Shown here: positions 30,301-38,525 of the stretch, piece by piece | How the letters are laid out: each line of letters starts with the position of its first letter | Position numbering within the stretch: position 1 is the first letter of the stretch | Assembly: GCA_031268315.1 (NCBI GenBank) | Contig: JAIRXK010000003.1 | Span: forward strand, 1 to 59,582 | Direction of reading: 5' to 3' | Length of the DNA: 59,582 nt | DNA from: Puniceicoccales bacterium | GTDB lineage: Bacteria > Verrucomicrobiota > Verrucomicrobiia > Opitutales > JAIRLM01 | The notes under the pieces: model-generated | What the model was told of the DNA's origin: nothing | Database searches by the model: none | Seen by the model: the letters and a program-made list of their open reading frames with translations, nothing else | Program-made: the position numbers and the translations under genes

Positions 30301-33300
30301 CAATGACGCGGGCCATGAAAATCAAATTGAAAAACAAGCAATCACTGAAACGCAAAAGGAAAAAGAGCAGCAAGCAGAACAGCAAAAAGAACATGTAGAT
30401 GAATTGGATCAAAGTCGCTATCAAGAATTAGAAATGATACTAAATTTAGGTTCGGAAATTGACAGCAAGCATGCAAGGGAGCAAGATTCATTGCGCATGG
30501 AAGATAAAAAAACGGCCGATGATCTTTACTCTCAATATTGGTCAAATGCCTCCGAAAATTCGGCAAATGCGTTAACATTGAAGGATCATTTTTCTAAATT
30601 TGCCAATACAATTCAGGACATTCGTGATTCGAATTTTCATCAAAACTTAGCCAATAAATTTAGAAATTTTAGTAAATTATTTGACAGTGATTATTTTAAT
30701 CAGTTTGTTTTCACTAGTAATTTCCTGCAAGCAGCCAATGCTGAAACCTGCATTTTTCATAGATCTCAAATTATTGCCCTCGATGTTCTTATTTTTTGGG
30801 ACGCCGAACTCAAAAATTTCAAGTGTATGTTTGTCACACAAAAAGAGGCAAGTGAATTAAAAAGTAAAATTGAAGCCGGAAATATATTGAATTGTTATCT
30901 ATGCACGATCAATGGAAATCCCCTGGCGAAACATGGAAAAATTCCAAACGAAAATGCGGCCTTTCAAAGTTTTATTACTTCAGCTAATTGGATGGCTAAA
31001 TTCTTTAATAGCGATATTGATTTTTTGCAAAAATCAGAATGCGACACATATGATATGTTTCAAACCGAACTTAATTTCAAGGAAAATAAAAATTTAATAC
31101 ATGATTTTCTTATATTGCGCTATATGCATCCCCAAAAAGGGTATGCAAGAATTATTAAATCGCGAATTGTAAGTGAATGTAAATTAAATAGCATTGTACT
31201 AGCTGATGCAATGCAAGAAATAGGCTTAAATGAGGATTCTTCTTTTACTGACTTTATTGGAAAGGTTCAAAATTCGGAATGCCTATTTACTGAAAACATA
31301 TTAATTGCTGTAATGCAATTTGCAAAAAAATATATCTGCAGCGACGAAAACTTTCGTGAAATAATAATAAGTAAAACAAGAGATCTTTTTAAGGGCATGT
31401 CAATTGATCATGCTAAGAGAAAGAAAATGATAAATAAGCTTATAGCGAGTACTACTGAGGAAACCATATTGCAGTTATTTTTAAATAAAAATACAGAATC
31501 GCTGAAATTATTAAATGAAATCTGCAAATGTATTTACGAAATTCCATCGCGGTTGGAACGAATTACCAATCCGCAAATGGCCGCATTGATATGTTTGGCA
31601 TCCAATGAAAATTTAGATGATACATCTATCATTAATACTGAAGATAATAACGAGATTGACTTTCCAAGTATCATACCTGCATTAAATCAAGTAAACTTTT
31701 CAAAAATACCAATTGCATATTGGATAAAAAATGGCATATTTAACGCTGAAAATGGCTGCAAGGAAATTTTCAAATCTTATATTAAGAGTGATACTTTTAA
31801 AAATCTTGACAGAAGGAGTAAGCAGATAGTCATGGCCGGAATGAGCACTGATAATAGATTAGTGGAGGCATTTATTTCACAGAAAAATGGGCCATTGAGT
31901 GATCAGGATTTAGAGCAAATGGATATTTTGTTAAGTGTATTGGAAAATGCGAGAAAGGAAATTGGCAATGAAACGCAAAAGTGCATAGATCAAATAATTA
32001 ATGTTGCATATTCATCATTAGGAGTTGGAAGGATTTCAGAATTAGAGAAAATCGCAGTAAAGCATAAAACTTTATTTCGCTTTATCGTTGTTAAGGAAAT
32101 CACTAAAAACAATGATGCGATGAAGGAACTGCTTTTCGCTCCTTGGTTCAATGCATTAAATGTCAAACGTGAATATGGAATAGGAAAAAAAACTATCTTT
32201 ACTAATGTAATAATGGCATTATTAAATGAGAGTGAAAATCTTAAAAAGTTTCTAGAGAAAGAAATCCTCAATAAACCAGAATGCAAGAATTTATCCTGGT
32301 TTATTAAGCATTTTCCCGAATTGAATGGTAACGTAATTGACAATTTTTTATTAATTAATAGCGAAATCAGCCCTGATGCATTTTGTATGATTATAAGCGC
32401 ATTATTGGGAAAATACCAAATACAAATATGCGCAAATCACTCATGCCAAAAATTTATTGCAATACAGATGGAATTCGCATGTAATGCAATGAAAGTAAGT
32501 AATTCAAGATTCGATCTTCTAAAATCGCTCAATGAGACACTCCAATCTTTTAACGCTGAAGTCAATGATGGGGAGAAGTTTTTCGATACCTATGACGATT
32601 TTATATATTATTTTCTGTGCGAGTATAACGATACTAGTGATAATGCAGCCTCCGGTGTCGCTTGGAATTTGGCAAAATTATTGGTCTCAAAAATTTGTGA
32701 CGCAGATATGCCGATAAAAAACTTACAAATGGCCCTTTTGTGCTTGTGGAACATAAATGGTAAAAAAAATGAGACTGCCATATACAAATTTTTCTTTAAG
32801 TCTGCAAGCGAAGAGAAGGGTCCAATTGACTTAATTGCTGAATTATTAACTAGCAGTGACAAAATAAGATTTCCAAATGATTTTAATTTAGCGGAGCTGT
32901 TAAATAAATTTAACAGCTCAAATAATTCATCTCTTTTCGACTTGATTTACAACTACATAGCCGACAAAAGTGACGTCCTAACCCAGGAAGAACTGGTGCA
33001 ATTAATTAACGCAACAAAAGATGATGATAAATTTATTGATCGCATTACATCTTGCATTCATTTAGCAAGAGGAAAAGCATCATTTAATAAATTTATGTCT
33101 TCCTTGTTTTCCGCTGCTAGCAGTCAAAGCGATAAAATAGCAGCGGCAAAAATTGGGAGTGCACTATACGATATAATAAAAAAAGAAGGTCGGGATACTT
33201 TCCACTATGTCCTTCTTAATTCATTGGAATTTTCTAATCACATTTTCCCCGAAAATGAAGATCGTGGGAAAACAGACAATTCACAATTAATTGTATATGA

Positions 33301-35620
33301 GCTTTTCTTCATAGATAACCTCATTGATACGAAATTGATCAATGATCTCGACATAAAAAGAGGAATATTGCCGAAAAATAAATCTAGTTTTTTATCTCGC
33401 TTCATTGATGGCTATGCTAATATAGTATCTGAAATGATAAAAAATAATTCACAAAACATTGATGAATTCATTAAAAAAGTTACAACTAAGATGATAAATG
33501 ATGTTGACTATCAATTTACTTATAGTGTCTATGAGCAATTTTTTTGTAGATTTTTTGATGATTACGACGAAGCGACATGCAATGCAATCACTCAGGATCT
33601 TGCGGATAAAGTGACAGCTAAATTCGTTGGATTACCCGGTTTTTTTGAGCTTGGGAAAAATGCGAGATGGAAATTGCTATGTATGAATTTTATTGGTATT
33701 GGGAGTGAAAAAAATGCATGGTCATGCTACCTAAATCCGCAATTGCAAAAAGTTATTTTCCAAGAAATTAAACATAGCTATTGCGCTATTATGAATATTC
33801 TCTCATACTTAAAAGATATTAATAATGATTATCGGCTAGACGAATTAAAAAAAATAGCAGATCCGCGAATGATTGCATTATACTTACTAAATGATGGAGA
33901 TGAAGATGATCCACTTGGTGATTTCTTTGAAGAAATAAACAATGAAAATGTCAACTATGATTCGCTTTCCCAGATTGACATTAATAACTTGCCTCAAATG
34001 CCAATGTGCACCTGGTTTAAAAATGGTATTTTTAATGGAAATAAAAATTTATCTTCTGTTTTTCATCAATATATTCTCGTAAACGAAAATGCTAATGATG
34101 ATAGTGGATTTGTTGAAGCCGTCATTAAATTAAATGAAGATAAAGATTTCCACGCTGAAATAGAAAAGCAACTTAACATTGCCCTTAGTAACGATTCCTT
34201 TGATGCTAAAATTCTTTTCCGCCAATTACATGCAATTCTTAAATCTCGAAAAGATTCGGAATCTCCAATTGATAGAGTTATTATTAACTGCATAAATGCA
34301 AAGCTGAATCAAAATGGTGATGCATGCTTTGCAAAAATCTATAGTCAAGATAGTGATTTTGCTAAATGCTTAATTCAAAAGTCAAAAGAATTACGTGAAA
34401 AATTATTTTTTTCAAAAACTTTTTCCATATTTTCAGAAGATGAGGATTGCGGAAAAATATTTCTTCCCATTGACGAAGAACTAATCTTCAATAGAGATAA
34501 CGAAAAGTTGCAAATTTTGGCAAATAATTGTCTATATGATTTAAATATAGCATTCAGTTTTGCTAAATTAATTCACAAAACTAATGCAGACATTAATGAT
34601 ATTAAAGAAAGCTTCATGGAAGCATTCTTAGGAAAAGTTCTAAAAGATAAAACTTTTTTTGACGAAAATATTACTTCAACAATTGATCTTAACATTAGAA
34701 ATGAAATAGACGCGCTTATAGTTCAACTACCTCTAAGTGAGATTTGGCCATATCTACAAGAATATGAAACCCTTCTATTTCCATTTTTATCACGGAAAGA
34801 TAACTCGCAAATGCAAAAATTTTCTATGAATATTTGTAAATATCTTTGCAGGGAAAACGCTGGAGAAAAATTAAAAGACCTTAAAAGCGTGGAGTTAAAA
34901 GAACTTTGTGCCTATTATGAAGAAGCCGGTGAAAGCTTTAATATGGCAGATTTTATAAATCAATCAATTGCCGTATCACCAGATATTATAGCTAAGTCAA
35001 GCAATAGCTCAAGCACACAACAGAAAGAAACTGATAGTGATAAAAATATCAATAATGCTGAGAAAGGTAATGCTAATCAATCTATTGCGCAAGAATTTGA
35101 TACGACAATTATTAAACAATGTGATCCAAGCAAAGATAATGCTAACGAAAAAATTCCCAATATAAGCAATTCGAAAGAAAATTCAACAAATCCAACTATT
35201 CAGCAAAAAGACAAATTCAGCGATGCGACTAATGAAAACACTACTCTAGAAAATCTAAATAAAACAATCATTGAAGAAAATAATTTAGGCAAAGATAGTT
35301 TAAACGGAAGTGGCCCGAATTCAACTGATTCGAAAAACATCAATGATCTGCCACGTTACAATGATTTGGCAAAGAAAATGCGCTTTCGCAAAGCAGTAAG
35401 CATTACACTCGGAATTGCTGCCCTGGTGAGTATTTTGGCTGCCGTTATTTTGTTTGCTATTTCGCTTATCGGTGGCTCATTAGCCGTGTTATCTCCATTG
35501 ATTTGCGTAATCGCCGCAAAAGCATTGTTGATTTCTTCTGCTTCTCTTGCCACGCTTGCAGGCATATTGTTCATTCAATGGAAAAATAAATTTGACGATC
35601 TTAAGGATATGACGGTATAA
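21377..35620 (+). CDS. giant helicase-like protein with C-terminal membrane hairpin (DUF3638/DUF3645-like)
   Basis: A single uninterrupted frame of 4747 codons. The first 2000 residues hold mixed helical and beta-rich segments (the latter about 1230-1600). A superfamily-2-like core follows: Walker A I-M-G-S-G-K-S (about 2117-2123), D-E-I-H (2258-2261), G-L-S-G-T-T (about 2572-2577, motif III-like) and Q-S-I-M-R-L-R (2781-2787, motif VI-like). This order recalls the DUF3638/DUF3645 giant proteins of eukaryotes and some amoeba-associated bacteria. A Q/E-rich linker lies at about 2958-3015. A long helical part with an internal duplication follows, then an N/S-rich linker (about 4533-4656) and a hydrophobic C-terminus (about 4671-4737). 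The start is weak: TTG 21377 follows an in-frame stop at 21356; ATG 21488 is the alternative. Base composition is more AT-rich than in flanking housekeeping genes. Function unknown. Confidence 0.9.
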   Translation: MASGEFPKSVEISPLVEPSNNIAFHSSENYFERITRQMLVSESLPESNWEGLYEKPGIEAGIGILKYLDKSTYFSDKYRPAFTNAIETFEQNEFFNYYDKTVKTVYEIIKKMVTSLANVNKTGEFKLLTGSFRDCNVMDGSNLVEAILTACGEVDKKIMSSLPNGICCRASADKNGNFLNFEQSPQIGIECSVQAILETFGGRKTGKGRMIRVCSNRILNMFLQEFITKNVCQSILQSNNVDNRIIPCGFRSLPSAHQTFAYLKRNASNPEYYDVQEVNFGAGAQSPSVDSAYTKNSSFGRLVTLSKDQLVQFFIGNYQLRTTDKDIPCGISEYKSFWNQLCANGKRQSSFCPWLIMPRIPIQKSGDCVMRSTMGVAEIKILDAFNEILDDKTSEDGEESQRKMEIRNRIAVKSIDVISRIEILRQYLKAHAGNPTKDSIALIQLGMGKISREIARLNKTIANHSDVIIPFFEKDFQHRLDCDFCNLRSVVEEHLNSDIVQLVTYKETKQTKLFGNVNSFEFERDKNVNYIARSNMQTLFAKLATREECNYKYISTKKINLDRVKKGDIKYITQRLDSFIAIANENANYMQLIAKKMMEIIQNIPIGCEKNGDKLVVDYKILSSDQCLNLLESLKNSIAFIDLHYAAIDDFYKINNESSSDLRNLKNFNWQIHNEKFHFNQYDATLSVNAHAVSSIIAFTILSENNNFFNELRKEENIFDGVSFQLEHFIKFYESFACHMHNPGDCEVIRKIYQYYLQHKNAKSLIFDYSEKKDKSEECAIEEVDDTANIFLKLADQSAYIESSIREKYKDFFMEFNIDARSALLMFTCGAFNVYSIPDVQRSHFLSKFSRFFFESDAACARSGKLIQCGIEEELQNLEAYKKDINAQLLFKIPYIFQSAIKSFGSFQVSQARVREFEIGTNIQLPTPLDEAKLLERQLLQNHENKIRCDQEIQFNVDNFLAQFNICVEDNIKTINEIHVFEENLDAFTQNMNYCDQMLQYFNRKNENKTIFGEIQKIDIASERAITLASKNNWRELCVAVDSLEEAGWQKFCKNKVRIDSIAMVEHVKSSVLRNIIHQNDNALESEVFRKEMKNELIIQMKKIESLKMSATNSYDEKIIMLMENECILNMLELYDIKRSDAVNSAIDPKYINTLIINSYHLVRFNGSKLPKGMLYALFDAHNILDNYWKRNPNQATETAQALYYDIFKTKEKLSSINRGNVLLRSGDGKCVIDIANLSITKNGELIEPCNIYHLNDDVRRLFGNKNLDAYKNNSAYFFHDDKLGPVQILIKNRANSCTQCEYAILCELDNDGQQWAYLGVDTLKNDYGRLKEHMFSIPDYFKCDDYNIFINCNGDIRIYGKNDPGKILFKTVKLNINDTSTFALKSCQRKDDNYYVSLQGSADQENNKIFKDPVRSKATEFYDTPFELFENPNYICKRYDGNGNICGISFPRYRDENGDEILLLPQKKGDGEISWRLSSNTSLELCPGVDAPIFNDENYPILQQNESDKFNPLIEYSHYLCFKNTDSNNAGNFMYLLPDVHISRPMGLSHNHTCYFPKVDAKHPFIGTSTATEVSYFIDPFLLIKNDVVAKTPLGTLQLVYTLQAQSEYRKAIECLRRLSPEKSIEDEEIKVLNKIVFWFKYGHEQSPESANLIFSVIERMLRWNHKSDKLKEAVKAIMKEDDGQFFENLFRVYLLGHNSCLETTRMHLGAEIYLWKYFILCSGGSTKLNSPLKEALFFGENHPTMQSHLEKLIYLRDKKIARHSSVLRAQKKQFKEAKNLDMYYYLKEITPFHVQADIELNNQPNIYSSIEGLENLMGKCKTAEDRIIENAKKIFAIKEKSIFDNVDDIDIEKCEAQKIPTLNGESDEHNKSINYFNDEIEKGAKIQAKKRSDPFLKEEFISSIDRKKMVQFMKSLDDEIDDLRKLSRHFMEEIRNLLRQSQPNEKFEKATYDSKAISVLIRNIYNLYTGGSIKRALRCVRDSYPQFNEVNLEKLVSGIEHHIIGLNSMRYLIKTKQALLEFCPNPEGDKPFDIPAWETALTLMRALRSSNFYEYCDTNEKMVVKAEKLLYQKALILEDMAQLRMRPDQIEKTQFTLNILMNNKSEKCGALIEQIMGSGKSKVLIPEYILFALSMSKKLGQDNTWGYPVIVSHITQMSAVMKELPSIFRNFGINIEAMDLDFQQLKTLDGMRNLREKLELMAKERNTVPVFSSRDLMALYTLFRSFNAGINQNDQEYLREFKNLMTFFDQCTALFDEIHLTANPKEEFIIEASLDGMSERKEINSAEINFLTNFMFRILDKNLLDKCKNNQQSQITRETLTNSLKIAVGKQLDQLKLIFSDEEKEIFISFLLGEYDGKDVTSEKQHIIEDVFRQCKSLKIENLIYTLRANCCEYFVRDFAKVCDKNFGYDPASGSVIPYANSKPTASTFQDPREAVFFTMLTVASDGFSRQAIDEFIVDLFKSASNEATKNKILLKETNSYKKFNEYFSNCFVNNYPIELIDIVQQTEKGFHITEDAYLAIWNFLQTENGAKCHRELLRIVCKKAASWNPYSYATPPSTIIGTMFHCVIGLSGTTLNRSAFPLRIGKDEIYSPQLGSIGTISSKLIDDIISKKSFICPVGQRETNTQEAKTNSAHLHTMRASEILDEWREYNSKERIKNLRLFVDAGSLLASQNTREIVYDIANFIRDNNLDVKAIEWYDATLQTFAIANVSDVLESKGNNFYMQRLTDPSKQRPSDKNKLFTYLPQEQATGSDPLVMKNGIGIVTMNPVTLEMSAFSQSIMRLRKFLEVHGQSADIVVLRETMKNLELIDDKFDITDGNQQKEIIIKFIECVINNTDNDTKKQRIQSVTIQLDELIKITIEKWLDERVDSNFAERSRLKDICFNFLVQEKMFNISQWEHFRCWESARKNMMCYFEEKISKLKHIIESNQLGNKNAILRSIEEMRKSAENIINCIPESEQTLAFPDKSDQQAANDAGHENQIEKQAITETQKEKEQQAEQQKEHVDELDQSRYQELEMILNLGSEIDSKHAREQDSLRMEDKKTADDLYSQYWSNASENSANALTLKDHFSKFANTIQDIRDSNFHQNLANKFRNFSKLFDSDYFNQFVFTSNFLQAANAETCIFHRSQIIALDVLIFWDAELKNFKCMFVTQKEASELKSKIEAGNILNCYLCTINGNPLAKHGKIPNENAAFQSFITSANWMAKFFNSDIDFLQKSECDTYDMFQTELNFKENKNLIHDFLILRYMHPQKGYARIIKSRIVSECKLNSIVLADAMQEIGLNEDSSFTDFIGKVQNSECLFTENILIAVMQFAKKYICSDENFREIIISKTRDLFKGMSIDHAKRKKMINKLIASTTEETILQLFLNKNTESLKLLNEICKCIYEIPSRLERITNPQMAALICLASNENLDDTSIINTEDNNEIDFPSIIPALNQVNFSKIPIAYWIKNGIFNAENGCKEIFKSYIKSDTFKNLDRRSKQIVMAGMSTDNRLVEAFISQKNGPLSDQDLEQMDILLSVLENARKEIGNETQKCIDQIINVAYSSLGVGRISELEKIAVKHKTLFRFIVVKEITKNNDAMKELLFAPWFNALNVKREYGIGKKTIFTNVIMALLNESENLKKFLEKEILNKPECKNLSWFIKHFPELNGNVIDNFLLINSEISPDAFCMIISALLGKYQIQICANHSCQKFIAIQMEFACNAMKVSNSRFDLLKSLNETLQSFNAEVNDGEKFFDTYDDFIYYFLCEYNDTSDNAASGVAWNLAKLLVSKICDADMPIKNLQMALLCLWNINGKKNETAIYKFFFKSASEEKGPIDLIAELLTSSDKIRFPNDFNLAELLNKFNSSNNSSLFDLIYNYIADKSDVLTQEELVQLINATKDDDKFIDRITSCIHLARGKASFNKFMSSLFSAASSQSDKIAAAKIGSALYDIIKKEGRDTFHYVLLNSLEFSNHIFPENEDRGKTDNSQLIVYELFFIDNLIDTKLINDLDIKRGILPKNKSSFLSRFIDGYANIVSEMIKNNSQNIDEFIKKVTTKMINDVDYQFTYSVYEQFFCRFFDDYDEATCNAITQDLADKVTAKFVGLPGFFELGKNARWKLLCMNFIGIGSEKNAWSCYLNPQLQKVIFQEIKHSYCAIMNILSYLKDINNDYRLDELKKIADPRMIALYLLNDGDEDDPLGDFFEEINNENVNYDSLSQIDINNLPQMPMCTWFKNGIFNGNKNLSSVFHQYILVNENANDDSGFVEAVIKLNEDKDFHAEIEKQLNIALSNDSFDAKILFRQLHAILKSRKDSESPIDRVIINCINAKLNQNGDACFAKIYSQDSDFAKCLIQKSKELREKLFFSKTFSIFSEDEDCGKIFLPIDEELIFNRDNEKLQILANNCLYDLNIAFSFAKLIHKTNADINDIKESFMEAFLGKVLKDKTFFDENITSTIDLNIRNEIDALIVQLPLSEIWPYLQEYETLLFPFLSRKDNSQMQKFSMNICKYLCRENAGEKLKDLKSVELKELCAYYEEAGESFNMADFINQSIAVSPDIIAKSSNSSSTQQKETDSDKNINNAEKGNANQSIAQEFDTTIIKQCDPSKDNANEKIPNISNSKENSTNPTIQQKDKFSDATNENTTLENLNKTIIEENNLGKDSLNGSGPNSTDSKNINDLPRYNDLAKKMRFRKAVSITLGIAALVSILAAVILFAISLIGGSLAVLSPLICVIAAKALLISSASLATLAGILFIQWKNKFDDLKDMTV

Positions 35621-35634
35621 ATTTATAAAAACAA

Positions 35635-35703
35635 CAACGCCGCAAATTAACGGCGTTGGTAGCTAAAAAAACATCCGCCGACTTCACTATTGGTGAAGGC
35701 GGC
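35635..35703 (-). terminator. tandem hairpins terminating the minus-strand gene at 35779
   Basis: CAACGCCG/CGGCGTTG (35635-35658) and a longer hairpin containing CTTCAC/GTGAAG flanked by CCGCC/GGCGG (35675-35702). Read on the minus strand, the second is followed by ATGTTTTTTTAG and the first by a shorter T-run, typical of intrinsic terminators. They may also stop readthrough from the giant gene. Confidence 0.7.
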
Positions 35704-35778
35704 AGCAAAAACAGCAGATCACTTCTTTCACAAAGATTGACCCACCTGCAAGTCTGCATTGGCAGTAATTAGAAGAAT

Positions 35779-36072
35779 TTATTCGAGACATTCATCGAGA
35801 AAATCTTCCTCATTCAATCCGAGCAATTGAAGAATTTCAGCGAAATCGCACCTTAGCGCAGCCAAGTCCTGAGACTCATCATCAAAGCTTAGCCTCTCAA
35901 CGATGCCGCACTTATTCTCTTCTAATATCCGCAATGCCACATCGCCATCACCCTGTTCAATGAGGGATCTAATTCCAATTAAAAAGCCTTCCATGTTTTC
36001 AAAAGATGATATTTCTAATGGCATGCCAACACTATCTGCATTCTGCATTTTATTCACACGTAGCGTGGTCAT
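35779..36072 (-). CDS. small acidic protein of unknown function
   Basis: A 97-residue acidic protein, probably all-helical, with hydrophobic residues spaced for amphipathic helices (for example I-R-S-L-I-E-Q-G and D-V-A-L-R-I-L-E-E-N). ATG 36072 has GAAGAGGG upstream and is preferred over ATG 36120, which would add 16 hydrophobic residues. No domain is recognised. It is convergent with the giant gene and divergent from pepP. The small acidic helical form is compatible with a secretion chaperone, but no signature proves it. Confidence 0.55.
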   Translation of the reverse strand: MTTLRVNKMQNADSVGMPLEISSFENMEGFLIGIRSLIEQGDGDVALRILEENKCGIVERLSFDDESQDLAALRCDFAEILQLLGLNEEDFLDECLE

Positions 36073-36283
36073 GGGTCGACCCTCTTCCAAAAAATAAAGA
36101 AATGCAAGAAAAAAATTCATAAATTTTTAAAAGTATTTCCGCATAGTATAACCATGTATCAATAAGTAATTTGTAAATAAAATGTTTTAAAAAGTAAGGA
36201 ATGTAAATTCAAAGAAAATCTCTCGCCAAGCAAAATAAAAATTCAAAGAATTGGCACAAGTTGGACCAATTGGAGATAAAGGC

Positions 36284-37924
36284 ATGACTTTAGACGTAGA
36301 AAAGCGCATTCAACGCACAAGAAAATTTCTTGGCGATAGGGGCATTGATTATTTACTCGTCAATAGTACCGATGAATTTCTCGTGACGTTAAATGATGTT
36401 CGCAAAAATTCGCGGTACTTTTTGACACAATTTCGCGGATCCACCGGTGATGCGCTGCTGGGAAACGATTGCCTATGGTTATTTGTTGATGGACGGTATC
36501 ACGCGCAGGCAGAGCAGGAAATTAATAAATCACTGGTTTCGCTGTGTAAATTACGAATTGAGGATAATTTCGTGGAAGAATTAGTGAAAAAAATTTCACC
36601 GCATTCTTCCATCGGGGTTGTTGCTTCGAAAGTGCCGCTGAAATTTTATGAGCAACTGCGGTGTTTACTAGATAACAAAGATGTGCGAATTGTCCCCTTG
36701 GGGACGGATCCCGTCGCGCAATTTTACACATCGGATCGGCACACGTTGCAGTCGCCAATATATCGCATTGATTCAACAATTGCGACGGAGAGCGCCGATG
36801 AAAAATTTAAGCAATTCACATCGGCTTTACCTTTCGGAAGTGCATATTTGGAGACAAATTTGGAGAATATTGCCTACTTTACCAATCTGCGCCATTTTGG
36901 CATTGCAAATTCAGCGACATTTCGAGCAAAACTCGTCATATCGAAGGCGCGAGCCTATCTATTTACCAATGAAAAAATTCCTCCAATTGGCACTTATTTT
37001 AAAGTTCTGCCGCTCAGCGAATTGAAAAAATTCACGCAAAAAAAGAAGATTACCTACTCACCCTGCACTATCAATTGGGCCGATTTTATCGGCCTACGAG
37101 GTGGGGCAATTTCCTATGAATTGGATAGAATTGCCATGAAGAAGTGCATCAAAACCAATGGGGAGATTACCCATTACCGCAGCATATTTCGCAGAGCGGA
37201 CATGGCTATGGCAGCCATGGAGAAGCGCATACATAAGTCCATCGGCCAGTCGGAAAAAATGCTTTCCGATGCCGTGGAACGTGAATTTTGCAAATGCGGC
37301 GCCAGATCTTTGAGTTTTCCAACCATCCTTGCCATTGGCTCCAACGCGGCGATTGTACATCATGTTAATCCGTCGAGAAATGTTTACCTAAAAAATGGCG
37401 ATTTTGTCCTGCTCGACTGCGGTGCCTATTTCGACGGTGGCTATGCAACGGATACGACTCGAACATTCATTGTTGGTGAGCCCAATGCATTACAGCAGAA
37501 GGTCTACACCACCGTGCTCAAAATGCAGATCAATTGCTACCATTACCCGGTTGATCAAAACACGACGGGGGCCACATTGGACGGTGTGGCCCGGGAAATC
37601 GCTGAAAAATCTGGACTAATGGACGAGGGATTTCATTTTAACCATTCCCTTGGCCATGGCATTGGAATTGGCGTCCACGAATCGCCCCCATTTCTATCTC
37701 CTCGCAGTGATGACCTACTCATTCCCAATATGACATTCACCATTGAACCCGGGCTTTATCGTGAGGATTTCGGCGGAGTTCGCTTGGAAAATTCGGTGCT
37801 AATGGCCTACGAAAACGGTAAACATAATATGCAATCCCTGTCCCGAGCAAAATTTCAAAAAAGCGCCATAGACTTCAGTCTACTGACAGACAAGGAAAAG
37901 CACATGCTCAAAGAATGGATATGA
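36284..37924 (+). CDS. pepP: Xaa-Pro aminopeptidase (M24 family)
   Basis: Removes N-terminal residues that precede proline, using two metal ions. The 546-residue protein has two N-terminal creatinase-like domains and a C-terminal pita-bread domain. Metal ligands are visible: the D-C-G-A-Y-F-D-G-G-Y-A-T-D aspartates, H in L-G-H-G-I-G-I-G-V-H-E, E in F-T-I-E-P-G and E in R-L-E-N-S-V. The length fits the eukaryote-type aminopeptidase P. Start ATG 36284 has GGAG upstream. It is convergent with ahpC. Confidence 0.9.
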   Translation: MTLDVEKRIQRTRKFLGDRGIDYLLVNSTDEFLVTLNDVRKNSRYFLTQFRGSTGDALLGNDCLWLFVDGRYHAQAEQEINKSLVSLCKLRIEDNFVEELVKKISPHSSIGVVASKVPLKFYEQLRCLLDNKDVRIVPLGTDPVAQFYTSDRHTLQSPIYRIDSTIATESADEKFKQFTSALPFGSAYLETNLENIAYFTNLRHFGIANSATFRAKLVISKARAYLFTNEKIPPIGTYFKVLPLSELKKFTQKKKITYSPCTINWADFIGLRGGAISYELDRIAMKKCIKTNGEITHYRSIFRRADMAMAAMEKRIHKSIGQSEKMLSDAVEREFCKCGARSLSFPTILAIGSNAAIVHHVNPSRNVYLKNGDFVLLDCGAYFDGGYATDTTRTFIVGEPNALQQKVYTTVLKMQINCYHYPVDQNTTGATLDGVAREIAEKSGLMDEGFHFNHSLGHGIGIGVHESPPFLSPRSDDLLIPNMTFTIEPGLYREDFGGVRLENSVLMAYENGKHNMQSLSRAKFQKSAIDFSLLTDKEKHMLKEWI

Positions 37925-37958
37925 GAAAACATATCTTCCTAACTTGGTGGTGCTTCAG

Positions 37959-38525
37959 CTATATGTTCGTTCCGAATGCATCGATGGTCTTTTGCCCCTT
38001 TGTCCAACTGCACGGACAAAGCGCCTTCGTTTGAAGAGCATCGAGCACTCGCAGAGTCTCTTCCGGACTACGTCCTACATTTTCATCGGTTACCATGACA
38101 AAACGGATTATATTTTGCGGATCAACGATAAAAAGTGCACGCTGAGCAACGCCGTTAGTTGGGTTAATGACACCGAGGGCCTGGCTCAATGAGCGTGACA
38201 TATCCGACAGAAGCGGAAATGGAATTTCGCTAAGTCGTGGACTATGCTTACGCCATGCCCAGTGGGCATATTCGCTATCCGTGCTGCAAGCAAGTATTTG
38301 TGCATTACGGCGTTGAAAGTCCTGATATAAGCTTGCAAATCCTAAAATCTCCGTTGGACAAATAAAAGTAAAATCCATGGGATAGAAAAAAATTACTTTC
38401 CATCTTTCCGCATAGGTTTCACCATTAATATCAATAAATGCATTTTCCGCAGTCATTTCACCGATAGATAAACCTGAAAGGGCACGCAGTTGAAATTTTG
38501 GGAATTCATCTCCAATTGTTCGCAT
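37959..38525 (-). CDS. ahpC: peroxiredoxin (AhpC/typical 2-Cys)
   Basis: Reduces hydrogen peroxide and organic peroxides. The 188-residue protein has the peroxidatic site F-Y-P-M-D-F-T-F-I-C-P-T-E with Cys56. The likely resolving Cys170 lies in C-P-C-S-W, with an extra Cys172. Start ATG 38525 has TGGAGGA eight bases upstream, so the 36-residue upstream extension is not used. No ahpF is adjacent, so the electron donor is unknown; thioredoxin is a guess. Confidence 0.93.
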   Translation of the reverse strand: MRTIGDEFPKFQLRALSGLSIGEMTAENAFIDINGETYAERWKVIFFYPMDFTFICPTEILGFASLYQDFQRRNAQILACSTDSEYAHWAWRKHSPRLSEIPFPLLSDMSRSLSQALGVINPTNGVAQRALFIVDPQNIIRFVMVTDENVGRSPEETLRVLDALQTKALCPCSWTKGQKTIDAFGTNI

